From the NCBI RefSeq assembly GCF_003003275.1, contig NZ_PVTO01000021.1, forward strand, positions 1 to 43,895: a stretch of 43,895 nt of DNA, read 5' to 3'. The notes under the pieces were generated by a model, which saw only the letters and a program-made list of their open reading frames with translations, had not been told where the DNA came from and ran no database searches. Below are positions 7,514-15,707 of the stretch, piece by piece (the stretch's first letter is position 1; each line of letters begins with the position of its first letter). The position numbers and the translations under genes are program-made. The stretch is from Alkalibacterium olivapovliticus (GTDB taxonomy: Bacteria > Bacillota > Bacilli > Lactobacillales > Carnobacteriaceae_A).

Positions 7514-7535
7514 GGACAAAGTAAAGTTTTTGTCT
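7514..7535. promoter_or_regulatory. DhaS-type operator before gldA
   Basis: GGACAAAG-N6-TTTTGTCT is an inverted repeat with the same half-sites and spacing as the lactococcal DhaS site GGACACAT-N6-ATTTGTCC as I remember it. It lies about 80 bases upstream of the gldA start. This links the dhaS gene at 5087 to this operon. Confidence 0.7.
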
Positions 7536-7542
7536 GTTGTGA

Positions 7543-7556
7543 TGATAACGCTTACT
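7543..7556. promoter_or_regulatory. Catabolite-response element (cre) for CcpA
   Basis: TGATAACGCTTACT fits the cre consensus TGWNANCGNTNWCA at every fixed position except the last base. It lies 8 bases after the DhaS-type dyad. This position fits carbon catabolite repression of glycerol use when preferred sugars are present. Confidence 0.65.
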
Positions 7557-7613
7557 TGTTAATGTTTATTTAGCAGTAAAGAAAGCACTTAAATTATACG
7601 AGGAGGAATGACA

Positions 7614-8747
7614 ATGAGAAAAGCATTTATTAGTCCAAGTAAGTACGTTCAAGGTGAAGACGAATTATTAAACTTAGGGTTCTATATTCAATCTTTAGGA
7701 GAATCAGCCCTTGTTATCGGAAATAAGGAAGATATCGATCGAGTACAAGATAAATTAGATAAGACGGCAGAGAAATTTAATGTTAAGCTGTATCGCGCAG
7801 AGTTTGGTGGAGAAGCTACACGCGATGAAGTTGAGCGCTTGAAAAAAATAGCAGAAGAAAAAGGGACAGATGTCATAGTAGGTTTAGGTGGAGGAAAAGC
7901 GATTGATACATCTAAAGTGGTTGCAAATGGGCACAATGTGATTGTTTGTCCTACGATTGCCGCTCAGGATGCACCAACGAGCCACTCCGCTGTACTGTAT
8001 ACAGCCGATCATCAATTTGATGACTATGCTTATTTTATTAAAAACCCAGATGTTGTTCTAATGGATACAACAGTTATTGCACAAGCCCCAAGCCGATTCT
8101 TAGTTGCGGGAATGGGAGATACCCTAGCCACTTATTACGAAGCGAGAGCCACTCGTCAATCAAACTCTAATGTAAATGCTGGTTTACCAAATGGTTATCA
8201 TACAGGGGCAACAGGGCCAGCTAAAGGAACCATTGCAGCCATGACATTAGCCGAAAAAAGTTTGGAAATCATTCTTGAAAAAGGTTATGATGCAAAGATT
8301 GCGGCAGATAATAATATTGTCACTCCAGCCTTGGAAGACATTGTGGAAGCGAATACTTTATTATCTGGTTTAGGCTTTGAATCAGCAGGATTAGCAGCAT
8401 CCCATGCGATTTATAATGGGTTAACTGTTCTAGACGGTCCAGGAAATTACTACCATGGTGAGCAAGTTGCTTTTACAACATTTGTACAGTTAGTCCTTGA
8501 AAATGCACCAAAATCAGAAATTAACGAACTGTTAGATTTTAGTATCTCTGTTGGATTACCAGTATGTCTAGCTGATTTGGATGTTGAAGAAGTGAAATAT
8601 GATGAAATTTTAGAAGTAGCTAAAAAAGCATGTATCCCAGAAGAATCGATCCACTCAATGCCGTTTGAAATAACAGTTGAAGCTGTTGCACAGGCAATTA
8701 TTGCAGCTGATGCGATTGGTCGAGACTATAAAGAAAAAAATAAATAA
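7614..8747 (+). CDS. gldA: Glycerol dehydrogenase (NAD+), GldA
   Basis: The 377-residue iron-type alcohol dehydrogenase oxidises glycerol to dihydroxyacetone with NAD+, feeding the kinase encoded next. The NAD-binding GLGGGKAIDTSK lies near residue 95. The metal ligands are Asp in GMGDTLATYYEA and the His residues in AASHAIYNG and NYYHGEQVAF. The ATG at 7614 is preferred because AGGAGG at 7601-7606 then has normal spacing; the ATG at 7608 is only one base from it. It is the first gene of gldA-dhaK-dhaL-dhaM, with a DhaS-like operator and a cre site upstream. Length and motifs are normal. Confidence 0.95.
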   Translation: MRKAFISPSKYVQGEDELLNLGFYIQSLGESALVIGNKEDIDRVQDKLDKTAEKFNVKLYRAEFGGEATRDEVERLKKIAEEKGTDVIVGLGGGKAIDTSKVVANGHNVIVCPTIAAQDAPTSHSAVLYTADHQFDDYAYFIKNPDVVLMDTTVIAQAPSRFLVAGMGDTLATYYEARATRQSNSNVNAGLPNGYHTGATGPAKGTIAAMTLAEKSLEIILEKGYDAKIAADNNIVTPALEDIVEANTLLSGLGFESAGLAASHAIYNGLTVLDGPGNYYHGEQVAFTTFVQLVLENAPKSEINELLDFSISVGLPVCLADLDVEEVKYDEILEVAKKACIPEESIHSMPFEITVEAVAQAIIAADAIGRDYKEKNK

Positions 8748-8779
8748 ACTGAAAAGCTAAGATAGGGGTAGACATAGAC

Positions 8780-9772
8780 GTGATTAAGAAAATTTTAAAT
8801 AATCCAGATTACATTGTTGATGAGATGATTGATGGAATGGTGCTAAGCCATCCAGAATTAATTAAAAGAGTTCCTGAAACAGGAATCATACAACGAACCC
8901 ACGATAAAAAGGGAAAAGTGGCTATTGTTTCAGGCGGTGGAAGCGGTCATGAACCTGCGCACGCTGGGTTTGTCGGAGCAGGAATGCTGTCAGCAGCTGT
9001 CTGTGGAGCCGTTTTTACTTCTCCAACGCCCGATCAAATTTTAGAAGCTATTAAAGTAGCGGACGAGGGTAAAGGTGTATTTTTAGTCATCAAGAACTAT
9101 TCAGGAGATATTATGAACTTTGAGATGGCTCAGGAACTCGCAGAGATGGAAGGAATTAAAGTAGATAGTATTGTAGTTGATGATGATATCGCTGTCGAAG
9201 ACAGCCTCTACACACAAGGAAAACGCGGTGTAGCAGGTACGATATTTGTCCATAAAATATTAGGCTATGCAGCTGAAAAAGGCCAGTCAATTGAAGAAAT
9301 TAAAGAATTAGCTGAAAATTTAATTCCCAATATGAAAACTGTTGGATTAGCTTTAACGGGAGTGACTACGCCAGGAAGTAGTACACCAAGTTTTGCATTA
9401 GCGGATGACGAAATTGAGTACGGAGTGGGGATTCATGGCGAGCCTGGATACCGGCGAGAAAAGCTACAAACTTCAAAAGATTTAGTTGATGAATTACTTA
9501 CAAAATTACTAGAAGAATTTGAAGCAAACTCAAACAATCGCTTTGCAATTATCGTGAATGGTTTAGGTGGAACACCTCTAATGGAGCAATATGTATTTGC
9601 AAATGATGTTCACAAACAAATGAAAGATAATAAGTTGGAGATTGAATTTTCAAAAGTAGGAAATCTGATGACATCATTAGAGATGCAAGGTTTATCTTTA
9701 ACTCTACTTCGTCTAGAAGATGACTTCTTTCTGGAAGCCTTAAAAGCAACTGTTGATACTATTAATTGGTAA
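8780..9772 (+). CDS. dhaK: PTS-dependent dihydroxyacetone kinase, substrate-binding subunit DhaK
   Basis: DhaK (330 residues) holds dihydroxyacetone covalently on a His while DhaL-ADP passes on a phosphate, giving dihydroxyacetone phosphate for glycolysis. The signature KVAIVSGGGSGHEPAHAGFVG and the substrate His in GVGIHGEPG are present, as is IIVNGLGGTPLMEQY. It begins with GTG at 8780, with AGGGGT about 11 bases upstream. A gap of 32 bases separates it from gldA. It might be compared with DhaQ, the DhaK-like co-activator, but motif completeness and place in the operon favour DhaK. Confidence 0.95.
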   Translation: MIKKILNNPDYIVDEMIDGMVLSHPELIKRVPETGIIQRTHDKKGKVAIVSGGGSGHEPAHAGFVGAGMLSAAVCGAVFTSPTPDQILEAIKVADEGKGVFLVIKNYSGDIMNFEMAQELAEMEGIKVDSIVVDDDIAVEDSLYTQGKRGVAGTIFVHKILGYAAEKGQSIEEIKELAENLIPNMKTVGLALTGVTTPGSSTPSFALADDEIEYGVGIHGEPGYRREKLQTSKDLVDELLTKLLEEFEANSNNRFAIIVNGLGGTPLMEQYVFANDVHKQMKDNKLEIEFSKVGNLMTSLEMQGLSLTLLRLEDDFFLEALKATVDTINW

Positions 9773-9804
9773 ATTTTTTTAAAACTGAAAGGAAATGTAT
9801 TTTA

Positions 9805-10383
9805 ATGAATATAGAGATGGGAATTCGTTGGATGGAATTATTCAATGAAGAAATTCAAAATGAAAAAAACTATTTAACCCAATTAGACACACCTATTGGA
9901 GATAGCGATCATGGAAATAACATGTCTCGCGGGATGGCACATGTGGTTAAGGCAATTGAAGAACAAAAACCAGAGACTTTAAATGAGTTACTAAAATTAA
10001 TTACAACAAATTTATTAAGTAAAGTAGGTGGGGCATCTGGGCCACTTTATGGATCGGCATTTATGGGAATGATGAAAGCTGAAACAGCTGGTGAAGAATG
10101 GGCCAAGATTTTAAAAACAGGCTTAGAAAACATTCAAAAGCGTGGAAAAGCAGAACAAGGTGATAAAACGATGGTAGATGTATGGATAGCTGTTGTAGAA
10201 GCTGTTGAAAATGGTGAATTAACGCATGAATTGATTGACGAAGCTGTTGAAGCCACTAAGCCATTGAAAGCGAAAAAAGGTCGCGCATCTTATGTTGGTG
10301 ATCGCTCCATCGGCCATATCGATCCAGGTGCTTATTCTTCAGGATTATTATTTCACACGATGTTAAGAGCGGAGACAGAATAA
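9805..10383 (+). CDS. dhaL: Dihydroxyacetone kinase ADP-binding subunit DhaL
   Basis: DhaL (192 residues) keeps a bound ADP that is re-phosphorylated by DhaM. The magnesium-binding Asp cluster is intact in LDTPIGDSDHGNNM, and the nucleotide lid region GGASGPLYGSAF and GDKTMVDVW are typical. The C-terminal GRASYVGDRSIGHIDPGA is a strong DhaL marker. The ATG at 9805 follows AAAGGAAA; an in-frame upstream start at 9766 would overlap dhaK and lacks a ribosome binding site. Its stop overlaps the dhaM start by one base, suggesting translational coupling. Confidence 0.95.
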   Translation: MNIEMGIRWMELFNEEIQNEKNYLTQLDTPIGDSDHGNNMSRGMAHVVKAIEEQKPETLNELLKLITTNLLSKVGGASGPLYGSAFMGMMKAETAGEEWAKILKTGLENIQKRGKAEQGDKTMVDVWIAVVEAVENGELTHELIDEAVEATKPLKAKKGRASYVGDRSIGHIDPGAYSSGLLFHTMLRAETE

Positions 10384-10757
10384 TGGAAAAAACAGGGATT
10401 ATTATTGTTTCTCATGTCTATGAAATAGCTGAAGGAATTCATCGTCTAATTAAAGAGGTTGCAGCAGATGTTGATGTTCAAGTAGTTGGCGGAGTCGATA
10501 TTAAAGAAATAGGAACAAGTTTTGATACAGCCTTAGCAGCGATTAATAATAGCTCAGCTAAAAACTTATTAGCTTTCTATGACTTAGGTAGTGCTAAAAT
10601 GAACCTGGAAATGGCAATGGAAATGAGCGATAAAACCGTTAAAATATATGATGTACCAGTTGTTGAAGGGTCATATACCGCCGCAGCTTTATTACAAGCC
10701 GGTGTTAATCAAGAGAATATTGAAGAGCAGTTAGAAGAAATGCATAACGTAAAGTAA
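10383..10757 (+). CDS. dhaM: PTS-dependent dihydroxyacetone kinase phosphotransferase subunit DhaM
   Basis: The 124-residue protein is an EIIA-Man-type domain only, the short Gram-positive form of DhaM without fused HPr and EI domains. The phosphorylated His is in IIIVSHVYEIAEGIHR, and the VVGGVDIKEIGTSFDTA and DLGSAKMNLEMA segments match the family. It takes phosphate from HPr and passes it to DhaL-ADP, so this kinase depends on PEP, not on ATP. It is the last gene of the operon. No clear terminator follows within 100 bases. Confidence 0.93.
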   Translation: MEKTGIIIVSHVYEIAEGIHRLIKEVAADVDVQVVGGVDIKEIGTSFDTALAAINNSSAKNLLAFYDLGSAKMNLEMAMEMSDKTVKIYDVPVVEGSYTAAALLQAGVNQENIEEQLEEMHNVK

Positions 10758-11075
10758 AAGATAAAATAGCATCATGAAAACAAACTAAACTTTACAAAAT
10801 ATAGACTATTCGTATAGACATTTATCATAATCGTTACCTACATGCGTATTTCTAATAACGGTGTGGAAATCTCGAATAATGACTTTAAAATTTCAAAGAT
10901 TAATAAAGATTTTTGATACAGTATAGTAATAATATGCGGGTATTGATGCCCAGCGAGTGTACGAAAAATTGCTAGTAAAAAATTCAATGTGTTTCATAAA
11001 ACATAGGCATATGCGCGAATATTTAGTCTAAACCATTACCAAAACCATTACTATATAACTCTAAACCTTGATTCG
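10758..11075. other. Gene-free stretch after dhaM
   Basis: No convincing gene is visible. A 32-codon open stretch (about 10931-11029, YAGIDAQRVYEKLLVKNSM...) has no start or ribosome binding site and is not recognised. Two near-copies of AAACCATTAC lie just before the tRNA/tmRNA-like fragment, which may be part of an attachment region. Confidence 0.3.
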
Positions 11076-11100
11076 AAGGGGTTCGACTCCCCTCAACTCC
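11076..11100 (+). other. tRNA/tmRNA 3'-end-like fragment, possible attachment-site scar
   Basis: AGGGG-TTCGACT-CCCCT forms a T-arm with a 7-base T-loop, followed by CAACTCC-A, which matches an acceptor 3' strand plus discriminator base. This is the shape of the 3' end of a tmRNA or tRNA, but no matching body lies upstream and the sequence goes on TAG, not CCA. Integrases commonly target this part of ssrA or tRNA genes, so it may be the duplicated end left by an integrated island. Confidence 0.55.
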
Positions 11101-11114
11101 ATAGCAAGACGAAA

Positions 11115-11154
11115 ACCTCACTAGGGAACAGTTTATTCCTGAGTGAGGCTTTTT
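11115..11154 (+). terminator. Rho-independent terminator
   Basis: CCTCACT (11115-11121) pairs with AGTGAGG (11141-11147), enclosing further partial pairing (AGGGAAC/TTCCT), and is followed by CTTTTTT. It could end the dha operon transcript or belong to the attachment-site fragment just upstream. Confidence 0.75.
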
Positions 11155-11317
11155 TATGCTTAAAACTAAGTTTTACTAAACATAGCGAAGAGTTTTCCAA
11201 CGCTTTTACGAAAGCTCTTTTGCATTTAATACTTTGTTAGCAAATACTTAGTACATTAATTTAGCTTTGAAGAATGCTCGAATTCGTGATTAAATAGATA
11301 GTTATTATTAAGCAAAC

Positions 11318-11354
11318 AAGGACGAGAGCAATGAAAACAACATTCTCGTCCTTT
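11318..11354 (-). terminator. Hairpin downstream of cadA
   Basis: AAGGACGAGA (11318-11327) and its complement TCTCGTCCTT (11344-11353) form a long stem about 50 bases past the cadA stop. The T-rich flank is modest on either strand, so efficiency is uncertain, but the placement fits the end of the cad operon. Confidence 0.6.
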
Positions 11355-11401
11355 GCTATCTATTGTTTTATCTTATACTTAACACCTGATAGTATTATAA
11401 G

Positions 11402-13852
11402 TTATTTCTTTAACACACGCATGGCGTTCAATACAGCAACAACTGTTACGCCAACATCTGCAAAAACAGCTTCCCACATCGAAGCAACACCAAGGGCACC
11501 TAAAACCAAAAATACCCCTTTGATGGCTAGTGCGAGAATGATATTTTGCCAGACAATTTGGCGAGTATCTTTGGCCACTTGCATGGCCGTTCCAATTTTA
11601 GACGGCTTGTCGTCCATAATCACGATATCCGCCGCTTCAATGGCTGCGTCTGAGCCTAAGCCACCCATCGCAATCCCGATATCTGAACGGGCCAATACAG
11701 GCGTATCGTTGATCCCGTCGCCCACAAAAGCAACTTTTTCTTTTTTGTTTTTGCGCACCATAATTTCTTCCATTTTCTCCACTTTGTCTTGTGGAAGAAG
11801 TTCCGAGTGGATTTCATCGATGCCTAATTTACTTCCAACAGCCTCAGCGACCGCTTTTGAATCGCCCGTAAGCATAATGATATGTTCGACGCCTTTTTCT
11901 TTCATTAAGGCTATACCTTCTGCAGCGTCCTCTTTAATCGTATCGGCAATTAGAAGGTAACCAGCATAGGCTCCCTCAATCGCTAAATAGACAACCGTTC
12001 CGACTTCTTCTACTTCTTTAAAAGGAATACCATATTTAGCCATTAATTTAGCATTTCCGGCTAATATCTCTTTGCCATCAACAACCGCTTGAACACCATG
12101 GCCTGAGAGATCATTGTATTCATCAATTCGTCGTTCATCAATCTCTTTCCCGTAATGTTCTTTGATAGAAACCGCAATCGGGTGTGAAGAATGGGTTTCC
12201 GCATAAGCGGCTAGTTCTAAGAGTTCTTCATTATTGAATTCTGGTGTCGATTGAATATCGGTTATTTCAAATTCCCCTTTGGTTAAGGTTCCCGTCTTAT
12301 CCATAATGACATATTTAACATCGTTTAAGCCTTCTAAGAAGTTGCCGCCTTTCACTAAGATACCTTTACGTGAAGAAGCACCAATTCCACCAAAGAAACC
12401 GACAGGAATTGAAACAACTAAGGCACAAGGACAAGAAATAACGAGGAAAATGGCTGCCCGGTAGATTCCATCATTAAAGGTCATTTCAGGAACAATCAAT
12501 GGTAAAAGAACAGCTAATAAGACAGCTAAAATGACCACGATCGGAGTGTAGTATCGAGCAAACTTCGTGATGAATTGTTCTGTCGGTGCTTTACGACTGC
12601 TCGCATTCTCAACGAGCTCAAGAATTTTTGTCACGGTTGACTCTGAGAAGGGCTTTTCAACCACGACTTCTAGCAAGCCGATTTTGTTGATAAAACCACT
12701 TAAAACGTCGTCACCTTCTTTAACACTTCGGGGCATTGACTCACCGGTTAAAGCAGACGTATCCATAGCGGATGAACCGACGACCACTTTCCCGTCTAAG
12801 GGCACTTTTTCGCCTGGACGTACGAGAATGGTATCGCCGACTTTAATCGATTCTGGTGAAACTTGGCGTGTACTGCCATCGGCTAACTTTATATTGGCGT
12901 AATCCGGACGAATATCCATCAAGTCTGCGATAGAGCGACGTGATTTGTTTACGGCCACATCTTGAAAAACTTCGCCCACTTGATAGAAAAGCATAACGGC
13001 TACTGCTTCGGGATATTCTTGCACATAGAAGGCAGCAAGTGTCGCAATCGTCATCAAAAAGTTTTCATCAAAGACTTGGCCATTAAAGATATTTCGAACG
13101 GCTCGCCAAATCACATCATAACCGGCCACAAGGTAAGCGACCACAAACAAACCAAAGGAAAGGGAAGGGGTAATGGGGGCAAAACTTGCCAGTAAAAGCA
13201 CTGAAACGGCAAGGATTAAGCGACCGATGGTTAAATTAATTCCCCAATTTTCTGGTCTTTTGTGATTCTGTTTCTGACCCGATTTTTCTGACTGGAGACC
13301 CCTGTCTTCTCCAACTTCCTGACCTGTAGCTTTTATAAGAGGGATGATATCAGGTTCTAGTTTTTTAATTTTAGTTTTAACCGAAGAAAGAGTTTTAGCG
13401 TCATTTTCTGCCACAAGATCAAAGCTTAATGTCTGGGTCATGTAATTCACGTTACTATTCATGACACCATCTATTTCAGACACGTCATTCTCAATCTTGG
13501 CGGCACAATTGGCGCAATCAATTCCCTCTAATAGCCATTCATGATGGGTTTGTTCATCTTCTTTAGATTTGCTATCCAAAGCTATAGACGAATTTATATT
13601 TATTAATTGCCCATCTGCTTTGTTTTTTAAAGTCACGTCGGGTTCCAACTTGTTAATTTTTTCTTGTATATTGACTAAGATTAAGTTTTCTTGATCATCA
13701 GCAACCTCAAACCTCAAGGTTTCTGTCATGAAATTCACATTGCTTTCAGTGACGCCAGGAATGGAAGCCACCCCTCGCTCCACTTTAGCAGCACAATTGG
13801 CGCAGTCAATTCCTTCCAGGAGCCACTGATGCGATTTCTTCTTTTCGCTCAT
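11402..13852 (-). CDS. cadA: Cd2+/Zn2+/Pb2+-exporting P1B-type ATPase CadA
   Basis: This 816-residue membrane pump drives out soft divalent metals using ATP. Two tandem N-terminal heavy-metal-associated domains each show GIDCANCAAK (near residues 14 and 110). Then come the membrane helices with the ion-binding CPC in VISCPCALVVSIPVG, the phosphorylation site DKTGTLT, the nucleotide-site HP in SSHPIAVS, and the hinge GDGINDTPVLA. Two metal-binding domains make it longer than the common ~730-residue CadA. AAAGGAAG precedes the ATG. It is the last gene of cadC-cadD-cadA and is probably controlled by CadC. Zinc or lead are equally possible substrates. Confidence 0.93.
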   Translation of the reverse strand: MSEKKKSHQWLLEGIDCANCAAKVERGVASIPGVTESNVNFMTETLRFEVADDQENLILVNIQEKINKLEPDVTLKNKADGQLININSSIALDSKSKEDEQTHHEWLLEGIDCANCAAKIENDVSEIDGVMNSNVNYMTQTLSFDLVAENDAKTLSSVKTKIKKLEPDIIPLIKATGQEVGEDRGLQSEKSGQKQNHKRPENWGINLTIGRLILAVSVLLLASFAPITPSLSFGLFVVAYLVAGYDVIWRAVRNIFNGQVFDENFLMTIATLAAFYVQEYPEAVAVMLFYQVGEVFQDVAVNKSRRSIADLMDIRPDYANIKLADGSTRQVSPESIKVGDTILVRPGEKVPLDGKVVVGSSAMDTSALTGESMPRSVKEGDDVLSGFINKIGLLEVVVEKPFSESTVTKILELVENASSRKAPTEQFITKFARYYTPIVVILAVLLAVLLPLIVPEMTFNDGIYRAAIFLVISCPCALVVSIPVGFFGGIGASSRKGILVKGGNFLEGLNDVKYVIMDKTGTLTKGEFEITDIQSTPEFNNEELLELAAYAETHSSHPIAVSIKEHYGKEIDERRIDEYNDLSGHGVQAVVDGKEILAGNAKLMAKYGIPFKEVEEVGTVVYLAIEGAYAGYLLIADTIKEDAAEGIALMKEKGVEHIIMLTGDSKAVAEAVGSKLGIDEIHSELLPQDKVEKMEEIMVRKNKKEKVAFVGDGINDTPVLARSDIGIAMGGLGSDAAIEAADIVIMDDKPSKIGTAMQVAKDTRQIVWQNIILALAIKGVFLVLGALGVASMWEAVFADVGVTVVAVLNAMRVLKK

Positions 13853-13878
13853 CGTTTTCTTCCTTTCACATACGAGCC

Positions 13879-14490
13879 TTATAAACCGAATAGTGTTTGA
13901 ATGGTCCCGTTTTCTAGCATAATAAAGATTCCTAAACCGATAAAGACAATCGGTACAATAATTCGTTCATACTTTTCCAATGTTTCAGAGACAAACGAAA
14001 TTTTTGCCAATCGATAACTGATATAGCAAAGCACCGCAATCGATAGAGCAAAAACGACTATAGCAATGACTATTTCAGAAACAGATAGAGAGGTAAAATA
14101 AGGAATATAAATCCCTAAATTATCTCCACCGGAAGCGATCGTAATTAAAGCAACAGCCCAAAACAAACGGTTGGACCCTCTGGACTCTAACTTCTCCACG
14201 ACTTCCTTTTCTGCTTCTTCTTCTTCGCCTCCCATAGCAACTCGGATACCTAAATAAATAGGAATGAGTCCCAAAAGTCCGATAATCCAATCTTGGGGGA
14301 TAAAATTCAGCACATAAGCAGCAAATAAACTAACGGCTACTAAAATGCCGGTTCCAAGATATTGACCTAAATAAATCTGACGAAGTCCTTTTTGTGTATA
14401 GGCTTGCGAGAAAATAATCAGTAAGATAAATAAATAATCGATGCTAGTCGAAATATACACAGCAATCGCTGAAAAAATAGTTTGTAACAA
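13879..14490 (-). CDS. cadD: CadD-family cadmium-resistance membrane transporter
   Basis: The 203-residue protein has about five to six hydrophobic helices and the CadD/LysE-like features VYISTSIDYLFILLIIF at the N-terminus and GLIPIYLGIRVAM in the middle, with an acidic loop EEEEAEKEVVEK. The motif ASGGDNLGIYIPYF is a strong CadD marker. The TTG at 14490 is chosen as the start: GGAGG lies 7 bases upstream, and the protein then begins at LQTIFSAIAVYIS like other CadDs. A longer reading from 14505 would start inside the ribosome binding site. It is coupled to cadC, whose stop lies next to that ribosome binding site, and is 26 bases from cadA. Confidence 0.9.
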   Translation of the reverse strand: MLQTIFSAIAVYISTSIDYLFILLIIFSQAYTQKGLRQIYLGQYLGTGILVAVSLFAAYVLNFIPQDWIIGLLGLIPIYLGIRVAMGGEEEEAEKEVVEKLESRGSNRLFWAVALITIASGGDNLGIYIPYFTSLSVSEIVIAIVVFALSIAVLCYISYRLAKISFVSETLEKYERIIVPIVFIGLGIFIMLENGTIQTLFGL

Positions 14491-14506
14491 AATGTTTTCC
14501 TCCAAA

Positions 14507-14869
14507 CTAAGACGTCAAAGATAAGCTGTTGGGCATGTCCAATACCAGTCGAATAGTCGAAAGAATTTCTTCATTCGCTAACGAGTAGTAGGCTTCTTTT
14601 CCATCTTTACGTGATTTCGCCACGCCATGCTTTTTTAAATAGCGCAAATGGTGTGACGTTGTAGCAATACTAGCGTCTAAAATCTCCGCTAAATCGCAGA
14701 CACACATTTCTTTGAAGGTTTCTAAAGCATAGAATATTTTAATCCTTGAAGGATCGCTAAAGCATTTTCCTAGTAAAAGCAAATCCGACAAGTCTTTATT
14801 TTCTAGTTTATTTTTCACCACATCTACTTTTTCAGGATGTATAATGGTTGTTTGGCAAACTTCAGTCAC
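14507..14869 (-). CDS. cadC: ArsR/SmtB-family metal-sensing repressor CadC
   Basis: This 120-residue winged-helix repressor releases DNA when Cd, Pb or Zn binds. It keeps Cys in the N-terminal arm (TEVCQTT) and the CVCDLAE motif at the recognition region, the thiolate ligands of the CadC sensor. The HTH segment ATTSHHLRYLKKHGVAKSRKDGKEAYYSL is typical. Translation starts at GTG 14869 with AGGGGA upstream. It is the first gene of the operon; one palindrome overlaps the promoter -35 and another lies close to the start codon, so autoregulation is expected. Confidence 0.93.
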   Translation of the reverse strand: MTEVCQTTIIHPEKVDVVKNKLENKDLSDLLLLGKCFSDPSRIKIFYALETFKEMCVCDLAEILDASIATTSHHLRYLKKHGVAKSRKDGKEAYYSLANEEILSTIRLVLDMPNSLSLTS

Positions 14870-14885
14870 TTGTTTCCCCTCTCAT

Positions 14886-14955
14886 TCAAACGTTCATTTG
14901 ATTATGATATAGATATTATAATTCTCCTCGAGAAGATAGTCAAACAATTGTTTGA
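14886..14955 (-). promoter_or_regulatory. cad operon promoter with two CadC-type palindromes
   Basis: On the minus strand TTGACT (14943-14938), a 17-base spacer and a perfect TATAAT (14920-14915) form a strong promoter. A perfect 16-bp palindrome TCAAACAATTGTTTGA (14940-14955) overlaps the -35. A second, imperfect copy TCAAACGTTCATTTGA (14886-14901) lies between the -10 and cadC. Both resemble the TCAAATA/TATTTGA CadC operator type. Confidence 0.8.
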
Positions 14956-15239
14956 TTATATTTCATTCATTTTTCTAGTCATGTAAGAGTTTTTATCTAT
15001 GACATTATTTATAAACCCAGAGTAGAGATCCTTACCAATATGTAGTTCAGAAGAGCTCTTAAGAGTTTAAAGTAAATGAGCAGTGTAAAGAAAAGTGCCT
15101 TTTCTAATGAGCGTTTATAACAAAGTAAATGGACAACTACCTTGCTTTTGATTTTAAATGTGCTCTAAATACTCTCCACAATATTCTTTATAAAGTAAAT
15201 AATTTTCAAAAAATAATATTAGAGAGTGAGAGATTTATT
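14956..15239. other. Gene-free stretch upstream of the MobC-like gene
   Basis: No gene, RNA or clear repeat is visible. An ORF reading open from 15129 merely extends the next gene upstream without a ribosome binding site. Confidence 0.4.
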
Positions 15240-15707
15240 ATGAAAAGAACCGAAAGTATTCAAGTAAGATTACCAGATGGCGGTAGATTACATTTAAGAG
15301 TTTCACCAGAAGAAAAAGAAATGATTAAATTAAAAGCTGAAGCAGAAAAAATGTCAATGAGCTCATTAATTTTAAATAGTATTGATAAAATTGATAATCC
15401 GATCACTGTTAATTTAGATGATTCAGATCTTCGAGATTTATTAATACAGGTTAGACGAATTAATGTAAATGTAAGAACATTTTTAAAACAAGTCGGAACT
15501 GGTGAACATTTTTCAATTGAGGATAGGCAAGAAATGGAACAACAACTTGTATCGAATGAAAAGTTTGTCTTAGATGAATATAAAAGAGTTAGGAAGTTAG
15601 TGTCAAGAATAGAAAGCATGAATACAGAAGAAGCAATAGAATTTACTGAGAAGGTAATAAATAATAATTTAGAGAGTGTAAATGATATCAAGGGACATTA
15701 TGAATAA
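15240..15707 (+). CDS. MobC-like / relaxosome accessory protein
   Basis: The 155-residue protein starts with a ribbon-helix-helix-like segment (SIQVRLPDGGRLHLRVSPEE, then KEMIKLKAEAEKMSMSSLIL). A charged helical region with LIQVRRINVNVRTFLKQV follows, similar to the NLNQ/INVNVR helix of MobC-type mobilisation proteins. Such proteins help relaxases bind an origin of transfer. No relaxase or obvious oriT is visible here, so it may be a plasmid or mobilisable-element leftover. The ATG at 15240 follows a weak GAGAGTGAG; a longer reading from 15129 lacks support. Fold class is fairly sure, function only suggested. Confidence 0.5.
   Translation: MKRTESIQVRLPDGGRLHLRVSPEEKEMIKLKAEAEKMSMSSLILNSIDKIDNPITVNLDDSDLRDLLIQVRRINVNVRTFLKQVGTGEHFSIEDRQEMEQQLVSNEKFVLDEYKRVRKLVSRIESMNTEEAIEFTEKVINNNLESVNDIKGHYE

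Noticed and set aside
11331-11960. 209-codon plus-strand frame opposite cadA
   Set aside because: It is the complement of the strongly supported cadA gene; its composition (Ser/Thr/Ala-rich) is typical of an antisense shadow, and it starts within the terminator hairpin.
12567-12902. 111-codon plus-strand frame inside cadA
   Set aside because: Antisense shadow of the ATPase actuator domain with no ribosome binding site.
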